Below are positions 26,130 to 34,234 of a stretch of DNA of 64,000 nucleotides, one piece after another (position 1 is the stretch's first letter; each line of letters opens with the position of its first letter). Source of the DNA: CAYMND01 sp964465065 (GTDB taxonomy: Bacteria > Acidobacteriota > Aminicenantia > UBA2199); the NCBI GenBank assembly GCA_964465065.1, contig CAYXHZ010000002.1:50273-114272 (forward strand), in the 5' to 3' direction. The notes below the pieces were generated by a model. It saw nothing but the letters and a program-made list of their open reading frames with translations, was not told where the DNA came from and made no database searches. Made by a program: the position numbers and the translations under genes.

Positions 26130-27605
26130 ATGATAGAACTGATCAAGAACAAAATCTGGACCGTACTCAGCGACAAGGATGTTTCGCTGGTCATGATATA
26201 CAACCGCCAGGGCGAAATCCTCTGGCATCAGGGCCGGCAGATCCAGGGCAAGACTCTCAGCCAGGGCGGCGGCTTCTCGTCGACCCTGATCCGCGAACTC
26301 CTGCAATCGCAGCAGATCGTCGAAAAGAAAGATCAGTTCGTCCAGGCTCAGCAGACCGAGCTGCCCGGATCGGCGCGATTCCTGCGTATCAAAAGCATCC
26401 TGATCCTGCCCCTGCCGCACAACCTCTTCCTGTACGTCGACAGCGGCAGCAAGGAACAGTTCACCCCGCTCGACCGGGAGATTTTCCGAGTCCTGGGCGA
26501 GCTGCTGGGTGAATGCATCAACTCGATCGTCGGCGACAAACGCCCGCTGACAGAAATATCCGGTAACAGTCAGGCTACTGAACGGATCCGCGAACTCATC
26601 CTGAAGTACTCGCTCGAGGACGACCCGATTCTGCTGCTGGGTGAAACCGGCGTCGGCAAGAGCCATGTGGCCCAGGCGATCCATTTTCATTCGGGGCGCA
26701 AGGGCCGTTTTCTGACCGTCAACACCCCGGCCATCCCCGAGACGCTTTTCGAAAGCGAAATCTTCGGCCATAAACGGGGCGCGTTCACCGATGCCCGCAG
26801 CGACCGGATCGGCGCCATCCAAACCGCCGAGGGCGGCACCCTGTTCTTCGACGAAATCGCGGAAATACCGCTTTCCTTCCAGGCCAAACTGCTGCATTTT
26901 CTGGAAACCAGGCGCTACTCGGTTCTGGGAGAATCCACGGAAAAGAACGCCGACATCCGCATCATCGCCGCCACCAACCGCGATCTGAACGAGGCCATCG
27001 GCCTGGGACAGTTCCGCCAGGACCTCTATTACCGGCTTTCCGTTCTGGAGATCACCATCCCGCCATTGCGGGAACGCAAGCAGGACATCCGCGACATCAT
27101 CGAACAGCATCGGGACGGCCTGCACGGAAAAACCTGCGCGGACAGTTTCTGGACGGCTATGGCGGCCCATTCCTGGCCGGGCAACATTCGTGAACTCAAA
27201 TCGGCGCTCAAACGTCTGGCCCTGCTGGACACCGACACGCTGAGCCGGAACGAAGTCGAACAGGTCCTGATCAAGACCGGCAGCAAGCCGAGCGGCGAGG
27301 CCGGTCCCCTGCGCATCGCCCAGGACAGGTTGCTGGCCGGTGCCAGCTTCTGGGAGACGGTCTGGCCCTTGTTCATCGATCGTCATATCAGCCGATCGGA
27401 TTTGAAACAGTTTTTGAGCTGCCATTTTCACGACCACAGTTCCGGAATCAAAGATCTGGCCAGGCGTCTCAATGTTCCGGGGCAGGATTTCAAGAAATTC
27501 ATCGCCGTCCTGCACAAGTACGATATACATCCCCGGCATAAAGACAATGAAGTCGCCCGGATGGAACCGACAAGCAAAACCTCAACCGCAACGGAGGCCC
27601 CATGA
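26130..27605 (+). CDS. Sigma-54-dependent transcriptional activator (NtrC family)
   Basis: A 491-residue bacterial enhancer-binding protein that uses ATP hydrolysis to open sigma-54 promoters. The N-terminal ~135 residues look like a GAF-type sensor, not a phosphoacceptor receiver. The AAA+ domain has Walker A GETGVGKS (171-178), the sigma-54 contact loop GAFTDA (217-222; canonical GAFTGA) and Walker B LFFDEIAE (238-245). The C terminus has a Fis-like helix-turn-helix (GIKDLARRLNVPGQDFKKFI) and a low-complexity Thr/Ser tail. No strong ribosome binding site. Coupled to the next gene by a 4-bp overlap. Confidence 0.9.
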   Translation: MIELIKNKIWTVLSDKDVSLVMIYNRQGEILWHQGRQIQGKTLSQGGGFSSTLIRELLQSQQIVEKKDQFVQAQQTELPGSARFLRIKSILILPLPHNLFLYVDSGSKEQFTPLDREIFRVLGELLGECINSIVGDKRPLTEISGNSQATERIRELILKYSLEDDPILLLGETGVGKSHVAQAIHFHSGRKGRFLTVNTPAIPETLFESEIFGHKRGAFTDARSDRIGAIQTAEGGTLFFDEIAEIPLSFQAKLLHFLETRRYSVLGESTEKNADIRIIAATNRDLNEAIGLGQFRQDLYYRLSVLEITIPPLRERKQDIRDIIEQHRDGLHGKTCADSFWTAMAAHSWPGNIRELKSALKRLALLDTDTLSRNEVEQVLIKTGSKPSGEAGPLRIAQDRLLAGASFWETVWPLFIDRHISRSDLKQFLSCHFHDHSSGIKDLARRLNVPGQDFKKFIAVLHKYDIHPRHKDNEVARMEPTSKTSTATEAP

Positions 27606-28141
27606 GCAAACAGATCCAAGCCTTATGGCTGCTTCTTTTCGTCATCCCGCTGTGGACCCGGTCCGGCCTGGAGCCGGGCGAAGTCCGGCTCTTTCCCCTC
27701 GGACCGACAGAATCGTTGAGCATCCGGCTCGATCCGGCCTGGAAGAGCGATTATCAAAACAAGCCCCAGGGCGAAGCGGAACTGAACCTGGGCAATCCCG
27801 CCGATGTCCAGGAAAAATGCCGGATTTACGTCATCCCGCTGACCCGTTCACCAGACCATGACGCCCTGCTGGCCCTGTTGCGGGAAAACGGTGCCGCCCT
27901 ACTTAAAAAAGCGGTCGAAACAGACTTTACCTTCCTGCAGCTTCCCGGCAGCCAGGGTCAATACTACATTCTGACCGACAAGGCCCCCAAACCGGGCGAA
28001 CCAGTCCTGTTCTGCAGAGGCGCCCTTGCCGACGACCGGCGTCTGATCCTGTTCAGCATCCTTTTTTCCCGGCGCGACTCGGATTTTTTCCAGAAGCTGC
28101 TCACTGCCATCGCCTCCGCCCGCATCGAACGGCGCAGCTGA
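27602..28141 (+). CDS. Exported protein of unknown function
   Basis: A 179-residue protein with an N-terminal hydrophobic segment (IQALWLLLFVIPLW), probably a signal peptide. The rest is soluble, with predicted strands and helices (LSIRLDPAWKSDYQNKPQG, FTFLQLPGSQGQYYILTDKA). I recognise no domain. Its ATG overlaps the regulator's TGA by 4 bp, so it is probably co-expressed with the sigma-54 activator and may report or respond to the same signal. Confidence 0.7.
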   Translation: MSKQIQALWLLLFVIPLWTRSGLEPGEVRLFPLGPTESLSIRLDPAWKSDYQNKPQGEAELNLGNPADVQEKCRIYVIPLTRSPDHDALLALLRENGAALLKKAVETDFTFLQLPGSQGQYYILTDKAPKPGEPVLFCRGALADDRRLILFSILFSRRDSDFFQKLLTAIASARIERRS

Positions 28142-28179
28142 ATCCTCAAGCGCTGGAATTTTTCCCTTTAGATCTTTTA

Positions 28180-28209
28180 TTGCTATTGGCAGTTTGAACT
28201 GCTTATAAT
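28180..28209 (+). promoter_or_regulatory. Candidate promoter for the APC permease
   Basis: TTGCTA (28180-28185), an 18-nt spacer and TATAAT (28204-28209), about 34 nt before the ATG at 28243, which is preceded by AAAAGGAAAA. Confidence 0.6.
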
Positions 28210-28242
28210 TGTCTTTCACCATTAACTGAAAAGGAAAATCAC

Positions 28243-29718
28243 ATGACGGTTGCAAATGGAAAAAGACAAGGTGTCCTGCTCCGCGAGATCGGTTTCGTTT
28301 CCGCGGTCGCCTTCGCCATCGGTTCGGTGATCGGCTCGGGTATTTTCAAGAAGCCGGGCGTCATGGCCGCCCAACTGGGTTCCCCCCTGCTGCTGATTCT
28401 GGTCTGGGTGGTCGCCGGCGTCATGACCCTGTTCGGGACTCTGGCCATCGCCGAGATCGCCGGCATGTTCCACGAATCGGGCGGCCAGTACGTATACTTC
28501 AACAAGAGCTACAACCGCTTCATCGGCTACATCTACGGCTGGGCCGTATTCTCCGTCATCCAGACGGGTTCGATCGCCTCCATCGCCTACGTGTTTTCCG
28601 ATTCACTCGGTTATTTCATCAAATTTCCACGCTTCGGAGCGGCGCTGGAAGCCTTCACCATCCACATCCCCGCCCTGGGCGACATCACCCCGTTCAAATT
28701 CATCGGCCTCAAGGGCACGACCATCGCCCTGCTCGTTTTCCTGACCTGCATCAACTACCTGGGGGTGAAGCTGGGCAGCGCCGTCCAGGTGCTGTTCACC
28801 GGCCTCAAAATCGCCGCCATTCTGGCCATCGTGGTGCTGGCCTTCGCCATCGGCCACGGCGACCCGGCCAATTTCAGCCAGTCGACCATCGTCAGCGGCA
28901 CACCGTTGTCCAGCGTGTTCATGGCCTTCATCGTGGCCATGGCCGGCGCCTTCTGGGCCTACGACGGCTGGATCAACATCACCTACGTGGCCGGCGAAAT
29001 CAAAGATCCGCAGCGCAACATGCCCCGGACCATGGTAACGGCGGCCGTTATCTTCATCGCGATCTACATTCTGGTCAATCTCGCCTACTTCTATATCATT
29101 CCCGTCGATCAGATGGCGGCCAAATACCAGGCGGCCGAAGCCCAGGGCCAGCCCTACCTGGTAGCCACCGACGTCGCCTCGTCCTTTCTGGGCGGCTGGG
29201 GCGGCGCGGCGATCGCTGTCGCCATCATGATCTCCACCTTCGGCACCGTCAACGGCACCATCATGCTAGCGGCCCGCGTCAGCTACGCCATGGCCCGGGA
29301 AGGACTGTTTTTTCAAAGGCTGGGCGATGTCCACCCCCGCCACAACACCCCGGGGCCCTCGCTCGTCGTCCAGATGGTCTGGGCCTGTCTGCTGGTGCTC
29401 AGCGGCACCTTCGACCAGCTGACCGACATGCTCATTTTCGTCTCCTGGATATTCTATGCCCTGGGCGCGCTGGGAACGATCGTATTGCGCCGCCGCATGC
29501 CCGATGCGCACCGTCCGTACCGGGTCTGGGGCTACCCCTGGGTTCCGATCGTCTTCATCGTTTTCGCCGGAGTCTACATCGTTTTCACGCTGTATTCGGA
29601 TATCAGCGCCTTTCTGGACGGCCGGGCACCCTTGATCAATTCGCTGATGGGACTGTTCCTGGTGGCGCTGGGCATTCCCGGTTACCTGTACTGGAACCGG
29701 AAGAAAAAGACGGTATGA
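28243..29718 (+). CDS. APC-superfamily amino acid permease
   Basis: A 491-residue inner-membrane transporter with about 12 spans. The N-terminal signature VAFAIGSVIGSGIFKKPGVM is the substrate-binding unwound helix of the APC fold, and GAFWAYDGWINITYVAGEIKDP (in two parts) is the matching helix-6 region. The C-terminal half (YRVWGYPWVPIVFIVF) is typical of LAT/YjeM-like exchangers. Substrate is probably an amino acid or polyamine; proton symport and exchange cannot be distinguished. Convergent with the DedA gene. Confidence 0.9.
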   Translation: MTVANGKRQGVLLREIGFVSAVAFAIGSVIGSGIFKKPGVMAAQLGSPLLLILVWVVAGVMTLFGTLAIAEIAGMFHESGGQYVYFNKSYNRFIGYIYGWAVFSVIQTGSIASIAYVFSDSLGYFIKFPRFGAALEAFTIHIPALGDITPFKFIGLKGTTIALLVFLTCINYLGVKLGSAVQVLFTGLKIAAILAIVVLAFAIGHGDPANFSQSTIVSGTPLSSVFMAFIVAMAGAFWAYDGWINITYVAGEIKDPQRNMPRTMVTAAVIFIAIYILVNLAYFYIIPVDQMAAKYQAAEAQGQPYLVATDVASSFLGGWGGAAIAVAIMISTFGTVNGTIMLAARVSYAMAREGLFFQRLGDVHPRHNTPGPSLVVQMVWACLLVLSGTFDQLTDMLIFVSWIFYALGALGTIVLRRRMPDAHRPYRVWGYPWVPIVFIVFAGVYIVFTLYSDISAFLDGRAPLINSLMGLFLVALGIPGYLYWNRKKKTV

Positions 29719-29735
29719 CGCTTTTTATACGTCTC

Positions 29736-30398
29736 TCAGCGGCCTTTTCCACCGTCTGCGGTACGGCGGCTGCGTACGAATTCCCAGACGGCCGGAATCA
29801 GGGATACGCCGATGATGGCAAAGATCACCAGAGAAAAATGCCGTTTGACGAAGGGAATGTTGCCGAAAAAGTGCCCGGCGAATAGAAACAGTGCCACCCA
29901 GGCGACGCCACCGACGATGTTGTAGGCCAGAAAGCGGGAGTAGCTCATTTTGCCGATACCGGCCACAAAAGGGGCGAAGGTGCGCACTATCGGCACGAAA
30001 CGGGCCAAGATGATCGTTTCCGCACCGTATTTCTCGTAGAACTGGTGGGTGCGATCCAGGTATTTTTTCTTGAAAAAGCGGGAGTCTTCGCGGCTGAAAA
30101 CCTTGGGACCGACAATTTTGCCGATCCAGTAGTTGACCGTGTCGCCCAAAACGGCGGCGGCGCTCAAGAGCAGAAACAGCCACAGCACCCGGATCGGACT
30201 GTCGGGCAGTGCGGTGACGGCGCCAGCGGCGAACAGCAGCGAATCGCCGGGCAGGAACGGGGTGACGACCAGTCCGGTTTCGCAGAAGATGATCAGGAAC
30301 AGGATCATGTAGGTCCAGGCCTGGTACTGCGAAACCAGGACGGACAGATATTTGTCCAGGTGCATGACAACTTCGATCGCTTTGCGGATGGTCTCCAT
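29736..30398 (-). CDS. DedA family membrane protein
   Basis: A 220-residue inner-membrane protein of the DedA/VTT superfamily, linked to lipid-carrier flipping and membrane homeostasis. Motifs: FLPGDSLLFAAGA after the first hydrophobic region, FKKKYLDRTHQFYEKYG, then RFVPIVRTFAPFVAGIGKM with the conserved Arg and Pro residues. The ATG is preceded by GAGGACACAT. The 17 bp between its stop and the APC permease stop include part of an imperfect hairpin. Confidence 0.9.
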   Translation of the reverse strand: METIRKAIEVVMHLDKYLSVLVSQYQAWTYMILFLIIFCETGLVVTPFLPGDSLLFAAGAVTALPDSPIRVLWLFLLLSAAAVLGDTVNYWIGKIVGPKVFSREDSRFFKKKYLDRTHQFYEKYGAETIILARFVPIVRTFAPFVAGIGKMSYSRFLAYNIVGGVAWVALFLFAGHFFGNIPFVKRHFSLVIFAIIGVSLIPAVWEFVRSRRTADGGKGR

Positions 30399-30432
30399 AT
30401 GTGTCCTCGACTAGCGGCGGATTTGAGAGCTG

Positions 30433-30461
30433 GTTATATTATATCGCCCAGATTCTGTCAA
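30433..30461 (-). promoter_or_regulatory. Promoter for the DedA gene
   Basis: On the minus strand: perfect TTGACA (30456-30461), a 17-nt spacer and TATAAC (30433-30438), about 35 nt upstream of the DedA start. Confidence 0.7.
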
Positions 30462-30465
30462 GCGG

Positions 30466-30495
30466 TTGAGGCGACTGCGGCAGCTGTGCTATCAT
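30466..30495 (+). promoter_or_regulatory. Candidate leaderless promoter of the Ni/Co transporter operon
   Basis: TTGAGG (30466-30471), an 18-nt spacer and TATCAT (30490-30495), with only GGCGGC between the -10 and ATG 30502. It sits back to back with the DedA promoter. Confidence 0.55.
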
Positions 30496-30501
30496 GGCGG
30501 C

Positions 30502-31212
30502 ATGAACCCTAACCAGCGCCTCCCTGTCTGCTTGTGTCTGGTTCTGCTCGCCGGAATCAGGCTGTCGGCTCATCACAGCTGGATTGTTTCCTCCCCTGCC
30601 GAAAATCGGCTGGAAATCGGCCACGGGCACAGTTTCCCGATCAGCGAGCAGGCCATGAATCCCGAGCACATCCGGGTCAGCCTGTTCACAACCGACGGAA
30701 CGGTGTTCCCGGCTGCGGCCAGCCGCAACGGCAAGTGCCTGACCGTGACGCTGCCGCCGGAATGCAAACAGCTGGGCGGCGCGATGTTCTGTGAAAATCC
30801 GCTCATCCTGAACCGGACTCCGCAGGGAATCAAAACCGGACCGATGGGTGAGCATCCGGGCGTCGCCGATTCGTTCCGCCGCCACCGCAGCGGAATTTTT
30901 CTCGGCGCCCCCGGTCTGACGATCGCAGCGGCGGCGGATCATATCCTGCTCAGCTGCAGTACCGAAGGGGCCGCTGTCGTTCTGCTATGTCAAATCGGGG
31001 ACAGGCCGCTGGCCGGCGCCGAACTGACTGTCTGCGATCCGGACAACCATTCGGAAAGGGAATTGGGCCGAAGCGATGCGCACGGCAGGCTGCGCTTCAG
31101 TCCGATCCGACCGGGGCTGCACCTGTTCACCGCCAGCTGGACCCAAGCCAGCACCAGTCCTGACACCCAGCGGGAAGAATACCTGGCCACCCTGGTGATC
31201 CCGCTCCGCTGA
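30502..31212 (+). CDS. DUF4198-like exported metal-binding protein (NikK-like)
   Basis: A 236-residue exported protein, first gene of a nickel/cobalt ECF transporter operon. The signal peptide ends near LSAHHSW, leaving a His pair (H24-H25) at the mature N terminus, a feature of periplasmic metal-presenting subunits. The body is beta-rich with a C-terminal Ig-like part (PLAGAELTVCDPDNHSERE, LHLFTASW). Start ATG 30502 is chosen over an upstream frame because the promoter and signal peptide begin there. Inference: binds Ni or Co and passes it to the CbiM-like subunit. Confidence 0.75.
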   Translation: MNPNQRLPVCLCLVLLAGIRLSAHHSWIVSSPAENRLEIGHGHSFPISEQAMNPEHIRVSLFTTDGTVFPAAASRNGKCLTVTLPPECKQLGGAMFCENPLILNRTPQGIKTGPMGEHPGVADSFRRHRSGIFLGAPGLTIAAAADHILLSCSTEGAAVVLLCQIGDRPLAGAELTVCDPDNHSERELGRSDAHGRLRFSPIRPGLHLFTASWTQASTSPDTQREEYLATLVIPLR

Positions 31213-31790
31213 TGCACCTCTCCGACGGCATCCTTCCAATCGGCGTCTGCCTGGGCGGTCACGCCCTGGCCCTGGGCGCCGTCGTACTCAGCAGCCGAAA
31301 TCTGGAGGCCCGGGAGATCCCGCGCATGGGCATCTTTTCGGCCGCCCTGTTCTCCGTGTCCCTGCTGCACATTCCTTTGGGCGGCACATCGATCCACCCC
31401 GGCCTGTACGGCCTGATCGGTCTCCTGCTGGGGAAAAGGTCCATTCCCGTCGTATACGTGACCCTCTTGTTCCAGAGCCTGATCTTTCAACACGGCGGAC
31501 TGCTCAGCCTGGGAGCCAACAGTCTGCTGATCGCCAGCGGCGCCTTGTGCGGCTGGATGCTCTGGGACACGCTGCCATACAGGGAAGCGACCAAGGCGGC
31601 CGTCTCCGGTTTTGTCGGCGTCATTGTTCCGGCCGTGCTGGTCTCCGCCGTTCTGGCCGGCCTGGATTATGGCCGCGGCATGCTGTTTTTCATGCTGATC
31701 TACCTGCCGGCGGCACTGGCGGAAGGAATCGTCACCCTGCTGATCATCCGTTTCTTTTTACGGGTACAGCCCGGAGTGCTCAAACGATGA
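31212..31790 (+). CDS. cbiM: Nickel/cobalt ECF transporter substrate-binding subunit (CbiM/NikM)
   Basis: A 192-residue membrane protein that binds the metal ion. The N terminus MHLSDGILPIGV is the family hallmark: H2 takes part in metal coordination after insertion. Several spans follow (ALGAVVLSS, GLYGLIGLLLG, GFVGVIVPAVLVSAVL). Its ATG shares one base with the upstream TGA. Gene order with a NikL-like, CbiQ and CbiO subunit confirms the assignment; Ni and Co cannot be told apart from sequence, though the nearby cobO suggests cobalt. Confidence 0.9.
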   Translation: MHLSDGILPIGVCLGGHALALGAVVLSSRNLEAREIPRMGIFSAALFSVSLLHIPLGGTSIHPGLYGLIGLLLGKRSIPVVYVTLLFQSLIFQHGGLLSLGANSLLIASGALCGWMLWDTLPYREATKAAVSGFVGVIVPAVLVSAVLAGLDYGRGMLFFMLIYLPAALAEGIVTLLIIRFFLRVQPGVLKR

Positions 31791-32215
31791 AAAAACTGTT
31801 TCTGGCCATTATGATCCTGACTCTTCCCGCCGCCCTTGTCTACGGCCACGGTCTGCAGATCCAATTCGGTCACGACAGTCCGTACCTATGGATCCGGGCG
31901 GCCTACGACGGCGATATCGCTTTGCCATTCGCCCTGATCACCGTTCACGACCCGGACGGAGTGGAATTTCAGAACGGCCGCAGCGACCGCAACGGTTGTT
32001 TCTCCTTCCAACCGGACCGGCGCGGCAAATGGAAGCTGACCGTAGACGACGAGATGGGGCATGTGCAGAAGCTGGAAATCGAACTGAGCCGGACCGACAT
32101 CGCCCAGGCCCGAGTGGCGAAACGCACCGGTGCCTCGCCCTGGCTGCGCTGGCTGCTGGGAATCAGCCTCATCCTGCTGCTGAGCTCGGTGTTGTACATC
32201 TGGAAGAAACGTTGA
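31787..32215 (+). CDS. NikL/CbiN-like accessory subunit
   Basis: A 142-residue protein with a signal peptide (MKKLFLAIMILTLPAALVYG), His residues directly after the cleavage region (H21, H29), a beta-rich domain (FALITVHDPDGVEFQNGR) and one C-terminal span (WLLGISLILLLSSVLYIW). The layout fits the NikL component of Ni/Co ECF transporters. The start overlaps the cbiM stop by 4 bp and the stop overlaps the cbiQ start by 1 bp. Confidence 0.75.
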   Translation: MKKLFLAIMILTLPAALVYGHGLQIQFGHDSPYLWIRAAYDGDIALPFALITVHDPDGVEFQNGRSDRNGCFSFQPDRRGKWKLTVDDEMGHVQKLEIELSRTDIAQARVAKRTGASPWLRWLLGISLILLLSSVLYIWKKR

Positions 32216-32964
32216 TGGTCGCCAATCTTTTCGCAAGCGCCTCGAACCGTAACCGATTGTCCCGCATCGACCCCCGGATCAAGCTCAGCGGCACCCTGTG
32301 CCTGCTCCTGCTCATCACCGCCTCGCAACGCTATGCTCCCTTGGCTCCGCCAGCGCTATTGCTGCTGGCACTGATCGGCCTGTCGGGGCTGCCGCTGCGC
32401 CAGCATCTGCGTCAGCTCAGGATCATCCTGCCGTTCATGATCATGCTGGGTCTGCTTTTTCTGCTGTCCTTCTTTCTGCAGACCGGGACCATTTCCCCGC
32501 CGCAGTTTTTGGCCAGTCCCCTGGGCAATTCCTATCGCCACATTTTGGCCAAGAGCACCCTGGCCCTGCTGCTCTTAGGCCTGCTCATCCAGACCACTGC
32601 GCTCAACGACCTGCTCTGGGCCATGCGCCGCTTCAGAATACCCCGCATCGTCACCACCCTGTCCAACCTGACCCTGGTCTACCTGAACATCCTGAGCGGC
32701 GAAACCGAACGCATCGTCCGGGCCAGAAACAGCCGCCTGGTTGCCAAGAACCGCCATCCCCTGCAGGCCCTGGCCCAGATCGGCAGTTCGGTGTTTTTGC
32801 GCAGCTTCGCCCGTGCCGACCAGTTGTACAAGGCCATGCTGGCCCGCGGTTTTCACGGCGAATACCCGGATCTGCACCGGCACAGGATCGGCGTACGGGA
32901 CAGTCTGGCCATCCTGACCGTACTGATCGTGACCGTCTCCTCGGGGCTGCTGTGGAACCGATAA
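32215..32964 (+). CDS. cbiQ: ECF transporter transmembrane subunit CbiQ
   Basis: A 249-residue membrane subunit that couples ATPase and metal-binding parts. The N terminus has the family segment SRIDPRIKLSGTLCLLLLI, then spans to about 120. The coupling motifs are in the C-terminal half: ETERIVRARNSRLVAK and FARADQLYKAMLARGFHG. The ATG at 32215 shares a base with the upstream TGA. Confidence 0.9.
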   Translation: MVANLFASASNRNRLSRIDPRIKLSGTLCLLLLITASQRYAPLAPPALLLLALIGLSGLPLRQHLRQLRIILPFMIMLGLLFLLSFFLQTGTISPPQFLASPLGNSYRHILAKSTLALLLLGLLIQTTALNDLLWAMRRFRIPRIVTTLSNLTLVYLNILSGETERIVRARNSRLVAKNRHPLQALAQIGSSVFLRSFARADQLYKAMLARGFHGEYPDLHRHRIGVRDSLAILTVLIVTVSSGLLWNR

Positions 32965-33707
32965 TCGCCATCAAAAACCTCAGTTTCACCTACCCTTGCG
33001 GTAAAAAAGTGCTCGACGATATCTGCCTGGAAATCCGTCGTGGCGAAAAATTCGGCATCATCGGCGCTTCCGGAGCCGGAAAGTCGACTCTGATGCAGCA
33101 CCTGAACGGCATCGTCCGCGGCCAGGGTGAAATCACCGTGGCCGGGAAACGTATCGGTCAGTGTCCGGCCGAGGAAATCCGCCGCCTGGTCGGCCTGGTC
33201 TTTCAGAATCCGGAAGACCAGCTCTTCTGCCCCAGCGTGTACGAAGACGTCGCCTTCGGCCTGATCAATCAGGGCCTAACCGGCGCCGAGCTGGAAAAGC
33301 GTGTAGATCGGGCTCTGAGCAGTTTGAACATCCTGAATTACCGGAACCTCTCTTCTCAGCACCTCTCCTTCGGGGAAAAGAAAAAAGTCGCTCTGGCCAC
33401 CATCCTGGCCATGTCGCCGGAGATCGTCTGCCTCGATGAACCCTTCGCCAACCTGGACTACGCCACCGTCTTTCAATTGATCGACCTGATCGATACCCTG
33501 CCGCAGACCCGGATCATCATCTCCCAGGAGATTCTGTTGAGCCTGACCATATGCGATCGTCTGGCGGTGATCCGGCAAGGCCGGATTCTGGTCGTGGCCC
33601 CGGCCGCGGAAATCGCCGCCGACCACGAACTGCTGCAACAGGCCGGACTGGATTACCGACCTTTTCTGGATCGGATCGCCCAGCTGCGCTCGGGCAGCCA
33701 AGCCTAG
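32952..33707 (+). CDS. cbiO: ECF transporter ATPase CbiO
   Basis: A 251-residue ABC ATPase energising metal uptake. Walker A is GASGAGKST (38-46), Q-loop VFQNPEDQLF, signature LSFGEKKKVALATILAM (C-loop variant LSFGE) and Walker B IVCLDEPFANLD. GTG 32952 is the first in-frame start; it overlaps the cbiQ end by 13 bp, and the domain begins at residue 3 (PIIAIKNLSFTYP). It converges on cobO with a 4-bp overlap of stops. Confidence 0.9.
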   Translation: MEPIIAIKNLSFTYPCGKKVLDDICLEIRRGEKFGIIGASGAGKSTLMQHLNGIVRGQGEITVAGKRIGQCPAEEIRRLVGLVFQNPEDQLFCPSVYEDVAFGLINQGLTGAELEKRVDRALSSLNILNYRNLSSQHLSFGEKKKVALATILAMSPEIVCLDEPFANLDYATVFQLIDLIDTLPQTRIIISQEILLSLTICDRLAVIRQGRILVVAPAAEIAADHELLQQAGLDYRPFLDRIAQLRSGSQA

Positions 33708-34225
33708 AAGTCGATCCCGGAAACGGCAGCGATGCCCTTTCGATAGGCGTGCTTGATCTCGCGCAGCTCGCTGACGGTGTCGGCCAGGGCGATCATCGAC
33801 TCCGAGGCGTTGCGGCCGGTGACCACCACATGGCTGGAGCCGCGCCGGGCCAGGTCGGCCAGCACGACCGCCTCGTCGAGCAGGCCGTAATGGAGCACGT
33901 AATTGAGCTCGTCGAGCACGATCAGATCGAACGGCGGCTGAGCCTGCATGAAGGCACGGACGGTCTGCCACAGCCTGACCGCGTTCTCCTGCTGGCGGCG
34001 GCGCTGGCTTTCATCCCGGAAGAAGCCGATATCGGCGCTGACCAGTTCTACCCGGTCGGCGAAACGTTCCCGGAACAGCATCCGTTCCGAGCTCTTCATT
34101 TCCCCCTTCATGAACTGGATGAACGCCACCCGACCCCCGTTGCCCAGAGTCCGGACGACAGCGCCGATAGCGGCGCTGGTTTTGCCTTTGCCGTCACCGC
34201 TGTAGACGATCAACAATCCCGCCAT
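33704..34225 (-). CDS. cobO: Cob(I)yrinic acid a,c-diamide / cobalamin adenosyltransferase
   Basis: A 173-residue enzyme that transfers adenosyl from ATP to cob(I)alamin or cobyrinic acid diamide. The P-loop-like GDGKGKTS (10-17) and DLIVLDELNYVLHYGLL with VVTGRNAS are hallmarks of the CobO/BtuR type. The gene lies tail to tail with the Ni/Co transporter, so cobalt uptake and adenosylcobalamin formation are linked by location. It follows the FAD-oxidase gene on the minus strand, 9 bp away. Confidence 0.93.
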   Translation of the reverse strand: MAGLLIVYSGDGKGKTSAAIGAVVRTLGNGGRVAFIQFMKGEMKSSERMLFRERFADRVELVSADIGFFRDESQRRRQQENAVRLWQTVRAFMQAQPPFDLIVLDELNYVLHYGLLDEAVVLADLARRGSSHVVVTGRNASESMIALADTVSELREIKHAYRKGIAAVSGIDF

Positions 34226-34234
34226 ACCTTTCCC

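Noticed and set aside
26079..27539. A 486-codon minus-strand frame opposite the sigma-54 activator
   Set aside because: No domains. The plus strand has Walker motifs and a helix-turn-helix.
29703..29735. Imperfect hairpin between the APC permease and DedA stops
   Set aside because: The stem has a bulge and no T-run follows on either strand. It could end transcripts, but the evidence is weak.
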